NCBI RefSeq assembly: GCF_003402235.1
Contig: NZ_QEWO01000001.1
Location: 558,001 to 622,000, forward strand
Length of the DNA: 64,000 bases
Reading direction: 5' to 3'
DNA from: Parahaliea mediterranea
GTDB lineage: Bacteria; Pseudomonadota; Gammaproteobacteria; Pseudomonadales; Halieaceae
The stretch's first letter is position 1, and the number at the start of each line of letters is the position of its first letter. The notes under the pieces were generated by a model. That model did no database searches and was not told the DNA's origin. It saw only the letters and a list, made by a program, of their open reading frames with translations. A program made the position numbers and the translations under genes. Below, one piece after another: positions 16,741 to 24,981 of the stretch.

Positions 16741-19575
16741 TTAGTCGAGGGAGCCCGGAATGATCCAGCCGGCCCACCAGGCGTCGTTGGCAGCGGTGCC
16801 CGGCTCGACAGCGCCGACAAAGTCGGTGTCGTCGAAGGTAAAGCCGGAACCGTTGTCCACCGGCACAATGCCGGGCGCGGTGACCAGTGCCGCACTTTCG
16901 GTGATGGCGTAGGCATCATCGATGGTGACGGTGCTGTTGTTGGATTCACCGGCGTTGTCTTCAACATCGGCGCTACGGTGGGTGTAGAAGCCGCCGGAAC
17001 ACTCACCCAGCAGGTTCACCAGGGTCACGTCGGAGTTCACCACATTGGAGCCGTCACCGTTCACGTCGGCATCGTCGATGCGCACACAGCCTTCGTTGAA
17101 GTCACGCACCGCCGTGTTGTAGATAGCCGTGGTGAGGGCGCCGCGCAAGCGCATGCCCGGCTGGGCACCGGCGTCGGAGTCGTCGTTGTTGTTCATCGGG
17201 CTGCCGAGGATCAGGATGTTGGCCAGTACCGCATCGGTTTCCGGGGCGTACTCGTCATCGGATGAGTTGGCCTCGATGGCGCGCGGATCGTTGGAGCCGG
17301 TGGGGGCTGCCTTGTTCGGATCCTTGCGCACGATGGCGTACTGGATGTTGCCCTTGTAACCCTCGTCAAAGTCGATGTCGTCATCGTCATTGTTGGTCAG
17401 CACCAGGTACCTGGCGTTGGCGGTGCCACCGAACCACTCCACGGCATCATCCAGGTTGCCGTGTACCTGGATGTACTCCAGGACCGTCGCGTGACCAACA
17501 CCCTGCAGGGTCAGGCCGTTGATCTCGTTGTTGGGGCCAGCCACCAGGCCACCCTCGGCAATGCGCACATAGCGCAGGGAGCCGGAGTTGTCCGCCGGGT
17601 CGTTACCGCCGTAGTTGCCCACCACGGTGCCGCCCTCGCCCACTACGTTACACACGGTGCCGCTGCCAAAGCAGGGGCCGGTGCCGCCCTGGCCGTACTG
17701 GGGCGCAAAGCCCTGCAGGATGATGCCACCCCACTCGCCGATGCCGTCGAAACCGTCGTCCAGGCTGGAGAAGGTAATCGGGCTGGCGGCGGAACCGTTG
17801 GCCACCAGCTTGGAGCCGCGGGTAACCAGCAGTGAGCCATCGTCAAAGGCTTTCACATCCACGCCGGGGCGCACGGTGAGGGTCACGCCGGCATCGCGCA
17901 CGGCCTGCACATCGGCAGCGGAGCTGACGCTCTGGTTGCCGGTGCCCACCAGCACCTCGCCAGACAGGCGCCATTCCACGCCGGCCACCAGGGTGTAGTC
18001 GCTATCAACGGTGCCGGAGATGGTGCACACAGTGCTGTCGGCGTTACAGCTGACAAAGTCAGCCGGCTGCACTTCCTGGGCGGTGCCCAGGGTGTTGGGC
18101 AGGGTCCAGCCTTCCCACCAGCCGGTGCTGGCGTCGGGGTCGACGGCGCCCACGTAGTCGGTCTGGTCAAACACAAAGCCGGAGCCGTTATTGACCGCGG
18201 TGATCACCGGCGCAGAGGCCAGGCGGGCCGCCGACTCGTTGATGGCCATGGTGGCCGAGTAGGTCAGCGTCTGGGTGGTGACATTCGACGCGCTCTCTGG
18301 CATTTCGTGGGTGTAGATACCCTCGGCACAGTCGTTGAGAATGTTCTCCAGCACCACGTTGGAAGGCTCGATGATGGAGCCGTCGCCATTCACATCGGCA
18401 TCGTCGATGCGGATACAGCCGGTGTCAAAACCCTGCACCGAGGTGTTGTAGATGCTGGTGGTCAGGGCACCGCGCAGGCGCATGCCCGGCTGGCGGCCAG
18501 CCTCGGCCTCTTCGCTGTTGACCATGGGGCCACCGATAATGGTGATGTTGGCCAGTACAGCGTTGGTTTCGGGCACATACTCATCGTCGGATGAGTTGGC
18601 CTCGATGGCGCGCGGATCGTTGGAGCCGGTGGGGGTCGCCTTCTCCTGATCCTTCTGGATGATGGCGTACTGGATGTTGCCCATGTAGCCTTCGTCGTAG
18701 TCGATGTCGTCGTCATCGGTGCCGGTCAGCACCAGGTAACGGGCATCCACGGTGCCGCCAAACCACTCAACAGCGTCATCCAGGTTATTGTGTACCTGCA
18801 CGTACTCGATGGTGGTGGCGTGGCCAACACCCTGCAGGGTCAGGCCGTTCAGTTCGTTGTTGGGGCCAGCAACCAGGCCACCCTCGGCAATGCGCACATA
18901 GCGGATGATGCCACTGTTGTCCGCCGGATCGTTACCGCCGTACACGGCAACTTCGGTGCCGCCCTCGCCTTCCACGTTACACACTTCGCCATCGCCGAAG
19001 CAGGCGCCGGTGCCACCCTGGCCGTACTGGGGCGCAAAGCCCTGGATCACCACGCCGCCCCACTCGCCAAGGCCGTCGTAGTTTTCATCCAGTGAAGAGA
19101 AGGTAATGGGCATGGCCGCGGTGCCATCGGCTATCAGCCTGGAGCCACGGGTCACCAGCAGGGTGCCGTCGTCGAAGGCGCGGATGTCGGTGCCGGGCTC
19201 AATCTCCAGGGTCACGCCGTTGTCACGCAGCGCCTGTACATCGGCAGCGCTGGACACGTTCTCATTGCCCTCGCCCACCCGCACGGTGCCAGACAGGCGC
19301 CACTGCACGTCGCTGGTCAGCACGTAGTCGCTGTCCACCTGGCCACTCAGGGTGCCAACGCTGCAGTCGTCGTTGAAGCTGACAAAGCCGGCCTGCACAA
19401 CACTGTCACAGTCGCCGTCTACCGGCGGCGGGGTCGGATCGTTGGGGTCGGTGGTACCACCATCACCGCCGTTATCGATATTGATCGTGACATCGTCACC
19501 GTCATCGCCGCCGCTACAGCCCGCGAGGGTCGTCAGCGCAATCAGGGTCGCCACAACAAGCCCTTTACGTTTCAT
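16741..19575 (-). CDS. Large lipoprotein made of two homologous halves, partner of TonB receptor
   Basis: This 944-aa protein has a lipoprotein signal (LTTLAGC, Cys20), then a Gly/Asp/Pro-rich linker to about residue 57. Residues ~60-500 and ~505-944 are clear internal homologues: both contain WRLSG..LVG(E/T)GN..VSSAADVQA, ITFSSLD...GEWGG, GFAPQYGQGGTG, the EGGLVAGPNNE-NGLTLQGVGHAT stretch and RAIEANSSDDEY. The pattern suggests a right-handed beta-helix; acidic clusters such as DDDDIDYDEGY could bind calcium. I know relatives only as uncharacterised lipoproteins beside TonB receptors. It follows the receptor gene by 78 bp (AAAGGA before the ATG) and shares its promoter and terminator. A surface ligand-capture role, in the manner of SusD or BtuG, is inferred. 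Confidence 0.8.
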   Translation of the reverse strand: MKRKGLVVATLIALTTLAGCSGGDDGDDVTINIDNGGDGGTTDPNDPTPPPVDGDCDSVVQAGFVSFNDDCSVGTLSGQVDSDYVLTSDVQWRLSGTVRVGEGNENVSSAADVQALRDNGVTLEIEPGTDIRAFDDGTLLVTRGSRLIADGTAAMPITFSSLDENYDGLGEWGGVVIQGFAPQYGQGGTGACFGDGEVCNVEGEGGTEVAVYGGNDPADNSGIIRYVRIAEGGLVAGPNNELNGLTLQGVGHATTIEYVQVHNNLDDAVEWFGGTVDARYLVLTGTDDDDIDYDEGYMGNIQYAIIQKDQEKATPTGSNDPRAIEANSSDDEYVPETNAVLANITIIGGPMVNSEEAEAGRQPGMRLRGALTTSIYNTSVQGFDTGCIRIDDADVNGDGSIIEPSNVVLENILNDCAEGIYTHEMPESASNVTTQTLTYSATMAINESAARLASAPVITAVNNGSGFVFDQTDYVGAVDPDASTGWWEGWTLPNTLGTAQEVQPADFVSCNADSTVCTISGTVDSDYTLVAGVEWRLSGEVLVGTGNQSVSSAADVQAVRDAGVTLTVRPGVDVKAFDDGSLLVTRGSKLVANGSAASPITFSSLDDGFDGIGEWGGIILQGFAPQYGQGGTGPCFGSGTVCNVVGEGGTVVGNYGGNDPADNSGSLRYVRIAEGGLVAGPNNEINGLTLQGVGHATVLEYIQVHGNLDDAVEWFGGTANARYLVLTNNDDDDIDFDEGYKGNIQYAIVRKDPNKAAPTGSNDPRAIEANSSDDEYAPETDAVLANILILGSPMNNNDDSDAGAQPGMRLRGALTTAIYNTAVRDFNEGCVRIDDADVNGDGSNVVNSDVTLVNLLGECSGGFYTHRSADVEDNAGESNNSTVTIDDAYAITESAALVTAPGIVPVDNGSGFTFDDTDFVGAVEPGTAANDAWWAGWIIPGSLD

Positions 19576-19653
19576 GGTTCATTCCTTTCTGGTTGCTGAA
19601 TGATCGTGTTGCTGGTGTCGGTTAAATCCGGCGCCGGGGCGCCGGGCGAGGTC

Positions 19654-22600
19654 TTACAGGAACTGGTAGGTAATCGAGGCGCCAAAAATAGTGCCGGTCT
19701 GGTAGCTCTCGATCACCCGCTGGTTCTGGGAGTAGTCGACCTTCTCGTTGAGCAGGTTTTTCACCTGCAGTTCGAGGGTGAGGGACTCCGAGAACATTTT
19801 TTCGTAAGTGATATCAATCAGTACGCGGCCGTCTTCCATCTGCGGGCCGGTGTTGGCGCCGCGGGCAATACGGAAGATGCGGTCGTCGAAGTAGTTCACC
19901 AGCAGGGTGAACTTCTGCTCCGTCGGGTAATGGTCGAAGCCGAGCTGGAGGTTGCCCAGCCACTCGGACTGACCCTGCAGCTGGCGGCCGTCGGCGCCGG
20001 CGCCTTCCAGGCGGATGGAGTCTTCGCTCAGGTCCACCTCGGAATCGATGTAGGACACGTTACCGGCAAGGAACAGCAGGTAGTTGGCCTCGTCCATCAG
20101 GTTCATGTTGGCGTCAAGCTCAATACCGTTGAGGGTGGCCGCTTCCTGGTTGCGGAAGGTGATGCCACTGGCGGCCGAGCCGGAGGCGTCCGGCAGCGCG
20201 CGCTCGATGGGCTGGTCGATGTCCTTGCGGAACAAGGCCAGCGACACGCTCTCGTCCTCGGAGAAGTAGTACTCGGCCCGCAGGTCGTAGTTCTCGATCG
20301 TGGATACCTGCAGATCCGGGTTGCCGAAGATGGGGTCGTCGGTGGTCGGGTCGTAGGACAGCGACTCGGAACGCTCGATCAGGCCCGGGTAGGACACGGT
20401 CTCGCTGAAGCCGGCGCGCAGCTGGATGTCTTCGGTGGGGCGCCAGGTCAGGTTCAGGGCCGGGTAGACATCGTCGTAGCTCAGGTCGTTGCTGGTGCCG
20501 CCTTCCTCGTTGGGGTACTCCAGGTTCTGGGTGAAGTCTTCCACCCGGGCACCCAGCAACAGGCTCCACTGCTCACCGAAGTCGGTGTTGGTGGTGAGGT
20601 AGTAGGCCTGGATTTCTTCCTGGGAATCGTAGGAGTCGGTGTCGGCCGTATTAGCCTGCAGGCGAATTTTGTCCAGCGCAAAGTTGTAGTAAGGCAGGAT
20701 GTCCTTCTCCAGATCCTGGTCGATGCCGAGGTCCAGATCGTCGCCGTCATCACCCAGGCGAATACCGAAGCGGTACTGCTCTACGGTGCGGTCCTTGTCG
20801 GACCACAGCAGGCCCACTTTGAACTCGGTGCTGACGTTGTTGTTCCAGTCGAAGGGAATGGCGTAGTCCACCGAGATGTCGTTGCTCTCTTCCACCAGGT
20901 CAGACCAGCGGCGCTCGAAGGCAGAGGTGGACAGGTTGCCGTTGAAGTAGGTGTACTGGCGGCGATCCGGCTCGTTGCGGTCGGTGCGCGAGTAGGCCAG
21001 GCGCCAGTCCAGTTTGTGGGGGTTATCGCCAAAGGCAAACTCGTTGTGGCCGGTAAATTCCTGCGAGAAGAACTGGCGCTCCACCCACTGCAGAATGGCC
21101 TGGTCAACCTGGCTGTCTTCCAGGTCTACCCCGCTTTCGTAGCGGGTGGTGTCCTCGCTGTTGCGTAGCAGAATGGTCTTGCTCAGCACTTCGTCGGCAG
21201 CGCCGTATTCGTAGCCGGCCACAAAGTAGCCGTTCAGGGTGATGGTTTCCTCGGCGCGCTGGTAACCGCCGGTCACATCCAGCGGGTTATTCAGCTCGGC
21301 CTTGCCGCGGTCGGAGGTTTTGTAGCCGTAGTCACCGGCGGCGTAAAAGCCGATCTCACCACTTTGCAGGGCGTAGCGGTCCCCGTAGGAGATGGACAGG
21401 CCGCCATCGGGAATGGCGGACTTTTCCTTGATGTTGTAGTCGTCCTGGAACTCCACGCCGTACTGGGCGGCATCCAGCGGCGAGGTACAGCGCACCGGGT
21501 CGATGGCCGGGTCACAGATGGTCAGCGACGAGCCACCGTCGGTGGCGCGCACCACGTAGTTTGGCAGGTCGCGCAGGCCGCTGTCAAAGCCCAGCCAGTC
21601 GTCGTTGGAACCGCGGTAGCTGATGATCTTGTCGCCGGTCACGTCAAAGTTGTAACCGCCAGACACGCCCACCTTGAACACGCGCTCATCCGGCAGGCCG
21701 CGGGTGTTGATCTTGATGGAGCCGCCGGTGGTGGTCGCCAGTTGGTCCGGGCTGTAGGACTTCTGGATTTCGATGCCGCCAAGGATGTTGGTGGGAAACA
21801 GGTCCAGCTGCACATCGCGGCGCTGGGGGTCGGTGCTCGGCATCAGCAGGCCGTTCAGGGTGCTGGAAATATAGCGCCCATCCAGGCCTCGCACGGTGGC
21901 GTACTTGGAGTCGGTCACCGCCACGCCCACCACCCGGTTCAGGGCGGCGGCCACGTCGGAATCACCAAAGCGTTCCAGCTGGGTGATATCGATGGCGTTG
22001 GTAATGGAAGTGGCGTAGCGCTCCATGGTGGCGGCGTCGTCCACCGGGTTGAATACGCCCATCACCACCACCTCTTCCAGCGCAGTGGAAGGCAGCTGCA
22101 CGGTGTCGTTGGCGGAGTCGGCATAGAGCTTGATCTGGGCAGTCACCCCCAGGTCGGCCAGCACGCGCACGCCGCCGACGGTGGCGTCTTTGTAGTCCGG
22201 GTGGGACACTTTCAGGTCGTACTCGCCACGCGGCACGTCGATCTGGTAAATGCCCTGGGCGTCGGTGACCGCAGAAACCCCGGCCCCGGCCACCACCACG
22301 GTGGCGCCGGCGATGGGGGCGTTGGCGGTGTTGCTGATGACGCCGGTCACAAAACCGTCGGCACTGGCGTCGCCGGGGCTGAACTTGCGCACCTCCACCC
22401 GGGGTTCGTCGCCGGCAGCGGAGGTGAACACCACGCTGATCTCCACGTCTTCATCGGCGTCAGCTTCAAATTCCACCGGGAATGTGATGTCGTCGTCGCT
22501 GAGGCTCAGGGTGTGCGAGCCGCCCTCGATGTCCGCCTCTGTGGAGCCACGGCCGTCTGTGCTGCCAAGGGGCACGCCATCCAGCGTTGCCTGTACGCCC

Positions 22601-22707
22601 TGCAGGGGCGCCTCGTCCAGAAACAGTTGCAGATAGAGCCCGCCAGCCAGGGAATGCTGCGAAACCAGCGAGGCGGCCAGCCCGATACCGAGATAGGATT
22701 TCTTCAT
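19654..22707 (-). CDS. TonB-dependent receptor with PEGA-like and carboxypeptidase-regulatory-like N-domains
   Basis: This protein of about 1017 aa sits in the outer membrane. I prefer the ATG at 22707; a TTG five codons upstream is possible. After the signal peptide, residues ~25-95 resemble a PEGA domain (GVQATLDGVPLGSTDGRG...GGSHTLSL), then ~115-195 a carboxypeptidase-regulatory-like Ig fold (GVISNTANAPIAGATVVVAG...GIYQIDVPRGEYDL). The plug follows with ALEEVVVMG as TonB box region and LNRVVGVAVTDSKYATVRGLDGRY. The barrel ends in TYQFL. The two extra periplasmic domains are unusual for simple siderophore receptors and recall receptors of polymer or complex ligands. It is expressed from a promoter with a Pho box and is followed by its lipoprotein partner. 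Confidence 0.92.
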   Translation of the reverse strand: MKKSYLGIGLAASLVSQHSLAGGLYLQLFLDEAPLQGVQATLDGVPLGSTDGRGSTEADIEGGSHTLSLSDDDITFPVEFEADADEDVEISVVFTSAAGDEPRVEVRKFSPGDASADGFVTGVISNTANAPIAGATVVVAGAGVSAVTDAQGIYQIDVPRGEYDLKVSHPDYKDATVGGVRVLADLGVTAQIKLYADSANDTVQLPSTALEEVVVMGVFNPVDDAATMERYATSITNAIDITQLERFGDSDVAAALNRVVGVAVTDSKYATVRGLDGRYISSTLNGLLMPSTDPQRRDVQLDLFPTNILGGIEIQKSYSPDQLATTTGGSIKINTRGLPDERVFKVGVSGGYNFDVTGDKIISYRGSNDDWLGFDSGLRDLPNYVVRATDGGSSLTICDPAIDPVRCTSPLDAAQYGVEFQDDYNIKEKSAIPDGGLSISYGDRYALQSGEIGFYAAGDYGYKTSDRGKAELNNPLDVTGGYQRAEETITLNGYFVAGYEYGAADEVLSKTILLRNSEDTTRYESGVDLEDSQVDQAILQWVERQFFSQEFTGHNEFAFGDNPHKLDWRLAYSRTDRNEPDRRQYTYFNGNLSTSAFERRWSDLVEESNDISVDYAIPFDWNNNVSTEFKVGLLWSDKDRTVEQYRFGIRLGDDGDDLDLGIDQDLEKDILPYYNFALDKIRLQANTADTDSYDSQEEIQAYYLTTNTDFGEQWSLLLGARVEDFTQNLEYPNEEGGTSNDLSYDDVYPALNLTWRPTEDIQLRAGFSETVSYPGLIERSESLSYDPTTDDPIFGNPDLQVSTIENYDLRAEYYFSEDESVSLALFRKDIDQPIERALPDASGSAASGITFRNQEAATLNGIELDANMNLMDEANYLLFLAGNVSYIDSEVDLSEDSIRLEGAGADGRQLQGQSEWLGNLQLGFDHYPTEQKFTLLVNYFDDRIFRIARGANTGPQMEDGRVLIDITYEKMFSESLTLELQVKNLLNEKVDYSQNQRVIESYQTGTIFGASITYQFL

Positions 22708-22816
22708 GTTGATGCGCTTCAACTCCAGATCCAGTCAAACCCGATGCCCGGTAGCTGTGGCGGCGCTGGCCGGCCAACAACCCAACTCCAGTACGGAGCC
22801 CGGTGCAGATGAGCGC

Positions 22817-22850
22817 ATCCTAATTGGCGAACATGACAGTTTTGTTAAAG
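22817..22850 (-). promoter_or_regulatory. Pho box plus -10 element for the TonB receptor operon
   Basis: On the minus strand 22850-22833 reads CTTTAACAAAACTGTCAT. It matches the two 7-mers and 4-bp AT spacer of the E. coli PhoB site in 15 of 18 positions (reference CTGTCATAAAACTGTCAT). The element TAGGAT (22822-22817) follows after 10 bp, the spacing found when PhoB replaces the -35 contact. The start codon lies about 110 bp further. Consensus and spacing are established knowledge; PhoB control here is inferred. Confidence 0.65.
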
Positions 22851-22935
22851 TTTTGGGCAATTTTTGAAATGTTGACGGGCGCCACTTCGCGGCCGGCCCC
22901 GGGCCGCTGAAATCCCTGTATTGCGCCCGCCTGCA

Positions 22936-22953
22936 GCGTCACAAATGTTTCAA
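22936..22953 (+). promoter_or_regulatory. Weak Pho-box-like element before the olsF operon
   Basis: GCGTCAC-AAAT-GTTTCAA on the plus strand has the 7-4-7 layout of a PhoB site; the spacer and the GTCAC and TTCA cores agree, but only 5/7 and 4/7 positions of the repeats match. No good -10 follows at the expected distance. It lies about 70 bp before the 63-aa gene. Confidence 0.3.
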
Positions 22954-23024
22954 ATTTCCGTCTTTTTCCTGCAACAGGGCCTCGCCATGCTGGCCCCACA
23001 TTCACTGCAGGCGAGGTATTAGCC

Positions 23025-23216
23025 ATGGCACGCAGCAATCAGGACATCAACCCCGGGGAAAAACAGCGCATTCGCGACCAGATTCGCCAGCAGGTGGAGG
23101 AGTTCCTGCACCGGGGTGGCCGCATTGATGTGATGGACGGCAAGCCGCGCCTGCAGGCGGTGCGTCGCGGCCCGGTTTGGCACGGCCAGGACGACTTCCA
23201 GCAGATTATGGAGTGA
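23025..23216 (+). CDS. Small conserved protein with SutA-like EFLxRGG motif
   Basis: This 63-aa basic/acidic mixed protein has no membrane segment. Its middle, QVEEFLHRGGRIDVMDGKPR, resembles the EFLxRGGxI segment near the C-terminus of SutA, the small RNA-polymerase-binding regulator of slow-growing Pseudomonas; the long acidic N-terminal tail of SutA is absent. The similarity is short and recalled from memory, so the assignment is tentative. It begins an operon: its stop is 9 bp before the olsF ATG and the olsF ribosome binding site overlaps its end, implying translational coupling. It might be a regulatory leader protein of the lipid operon. Confidence 0.6.
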   Translation: MARSNQDINPGEKQRIRDQIRQQVEEFLHRGGRIDVMDGKPRLQAVRRGPVWHGQDDFQQIME

Positions 23217-23225
23217 GGACAGCCC

Positions 23226-24962
23226 ATGCTCGACGTTCGCAGCGTTCTCGAGTCCCGCTACCCATCCTTCTTCGAGCGCCACGCGCGCAGCGCCCACACC
23301 CTGTCGCGCTTTCTCGGTTTCCTCTTCTACCAGTCCCGTTTTGAACAGTTCGGCCGCGACTATCCCCACCTGCGCGGCTTCGATTTTGTGGACGCCACCC
23401 TCAACTACTTCGACTTTACCCTGAAGCTGCGCGACAACGAGCGCATGCGCATCCCCGCCAGCGGACGGGTGGTGATTGCCGCCAACCATCCCATCGGCTC
23501 GCTGGACGGGCTGGCCCTTCTGAACCTGGTGCGCCAGGTGCGCCCGGATGTGAAAGTGGTGGCCAACGACCTGCTGACTGCCATCGACGCCCTGCACCCG
23601 GTGCTGCTGCCGGTGAACAACATGGGCGGTGGCACGGCGCGGCAGCACCTCAAGGCCATTCGCGCCCACCTGGAGCAGGACGGCGCGCTGATTATCTTCC
23701 CCGCCGGGGAGGTGTCGCGCTTTGGCGCCAAGGGCGTAAAAGACGGCGAGTGGCAGAGCGGCTTTGTGAAGATTGCCAGCGCCACCCGCTCGCCGGTATT
23801 GCCGGTGTTTGTGGCCGGGCGCAACTCCCTCTTCTTTTACAGCCTGTCCTTCCTGGCCCGCCCGCTGTCCACCCTGTGGCTGGTGCGGGAGATGTTCAAG
23901 CAGAGCCACAACGCGGTGGAGGCCCGCGTTGGCCGCGCCATTCCCTACGACAACTACGCCGGGCTCGACCTGTCGGCGCGCAAGCTGGCACAGATGTTTC
24001 GCAAGCACGTCTACCGCATTGCCCGCGACCGGCGCCCGCTGTTTCGTTCGGTGGAAACGGTGGCCGCGCCGGAAAACCCCCTGCTGCTCAAGCGCGAACT
24101 GGCCCAGGCCGAACACCTGGGCGACACCGCAGACGGCAAGCAGATGGTGCTGTGCCGCATGGACGACGCCCCCTGCGTGATGCGCGAGATTGGCCGCCTG
24201 CGGGAGCTGACCTTCCGCAGCGTGGGCGAAGGCACCGGCCGGCCCCGGGACATCGACCGCTTTGACCGTGACTACCAGCACCTGGTGCTGTGGGACGCCG
24301 CCAACATGGAAATTGCCGGCGCCTATCGCCTTGGCGACGCCCCGGCCCTGCTTGAGCGCGGCGGCATGGACGCCCTGTACACCCACACCCTGTTCGCCTT
24401 CGGGCCAGACATGCGAGCGCTGCTGGAGCAGGGCCTGGAACTGGGCCGCAGCTTTGTGCAGCCCAAATACCAGACCCGCCACAGCCTGGACTACCTGTGG
24501 CAGGGCATCGGCGCCTTCCTGCGCCGCAACCCGCGCTTTCGCTACCTGTTTGGCCCGGCCTCCATCAGCCGCCTGTACGGCAGCGAGGCCATTGCCCGCA
24601 TCGCCTGGCACTACGGCACCCACTACCCGGCCCGGGGCCTGCAGGTGACGCCGCGCAGCCCCTTCACCGTCCCTGACACTCTGCAGGCGCGACTGGCCAG
24701 CGAATGCGCCGGCCTGGACCGGGAACAGGACCTGAAGGCCCTGCGCGACACCCTGGCGGAACAGGGCCTGCCGCTGCCGGTGCTGTACAAACACTACGCC
24801 CAGGCCCTGGAGCCCGACGGCGTGACCTTTACCGCATTCAATGTGGATCACGATTTTGGTGACTGCGTGGACGCCTTTGTACTGGCGGACCTGACCCGGC
24901 TCACCGAACGCAAGCGCAGGCGCTATCTGGGTGCCGGCGCGGGGGATGACAGCGCCACATAA
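23226..24962 (+). CDS. olsF: Bifunctional ornithine-lipid acyltransferase (OlsF-type)
   Basis: This 578-aa protein joins two acyltransferases. Residues ~70-290 form a PlsC/hemolysin-type O-acyltransferase with NHPIGSLD (His88, Asp94, the spacing of the COG3176 group) and IIFPAGEVSRFG (156-166). Residues ~300-530 are an OlsB-like GNAT N-acyltransferase (FRSVGEGTGRPRDIDRFDRDYQHLVLW, ELGRSFVQPKYQT). OlsF proteins, characterised in Serratia, use the C-terminal part to acylate ornithine and the N-terminal part to complete ornithine lipid, a phosphorus-free membrane lipid made widely under phosphate limitation. It acts at the inner membrane face. The downstream PlcP-like gene begins 19 bp after its stop. 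Confidence 0.8.
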   Translation: MLDVRSVLESRYPSFFERHARSAHTLSRFLGFLFYQSRFEQFGRDYPHLRGFDFVDATLNYFDFTLKLRDNERMRIPASGRVVIAANHPIGSLDGLALLNLVRQVRPDVKVVANDLLTAIDALHPVLLPVNNMGGGTARQHLKAIRAHLEQDGALIIFPAGEVSRFGAKGVKDGEWQSGFVKIASATRSPVLPVFVAGRNSLFFYSLSFLARPLSTLWLVREMFKQSHNAVEARVGRAIPYDNYAGLDLSARKLAQMFRKHVYRIARDRRPLFRSVETVAAPENPLLLKRELAQAEHLGDTADGKQMVLCRMDDAPCVMREIGRLRELTFRSVGEGTGRPRDIDRFDRDYQHLVLWDAANMEIAGAYRLGDAPALLERGGMDALYTHTLFAFGPDMRALLEQGLELGRSFVQPKYQTRHSLDYLWQGIGAFLRRNPRFRYLFGPASISRLYGSEAIARIAWHYGTHYPARGLQVTPRSPFTVPDTLQARLASECAGLDREQDLKALRDTLAEQGLPLPVLYKHYAQALEPDGVTFTAFNVDHDFGDCVDAFVLADLTRLTERKRRRYLGAGAGDDSAT

Positions 24963-24981
24963 GCCACGGGGAGGGCACACC

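Larger units (their letters stand above)
22708..23024. other. Divergent control region between receptor operon and lipid operon
   Basis: These 317 bases separate the leftward TonB-receptor operon from the rightward 63-aa/olsF/PlcP-like operon. They contain the Pho box and -10 for the receptor (22817-22850), a weaker Pho-box-like element pointing right (22936-22953) and AT-rich runs around 22840-22880, an isolated AT-rich patch in GC-rich surroundings. No small ORF is convincing. Confidence 0.7.
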
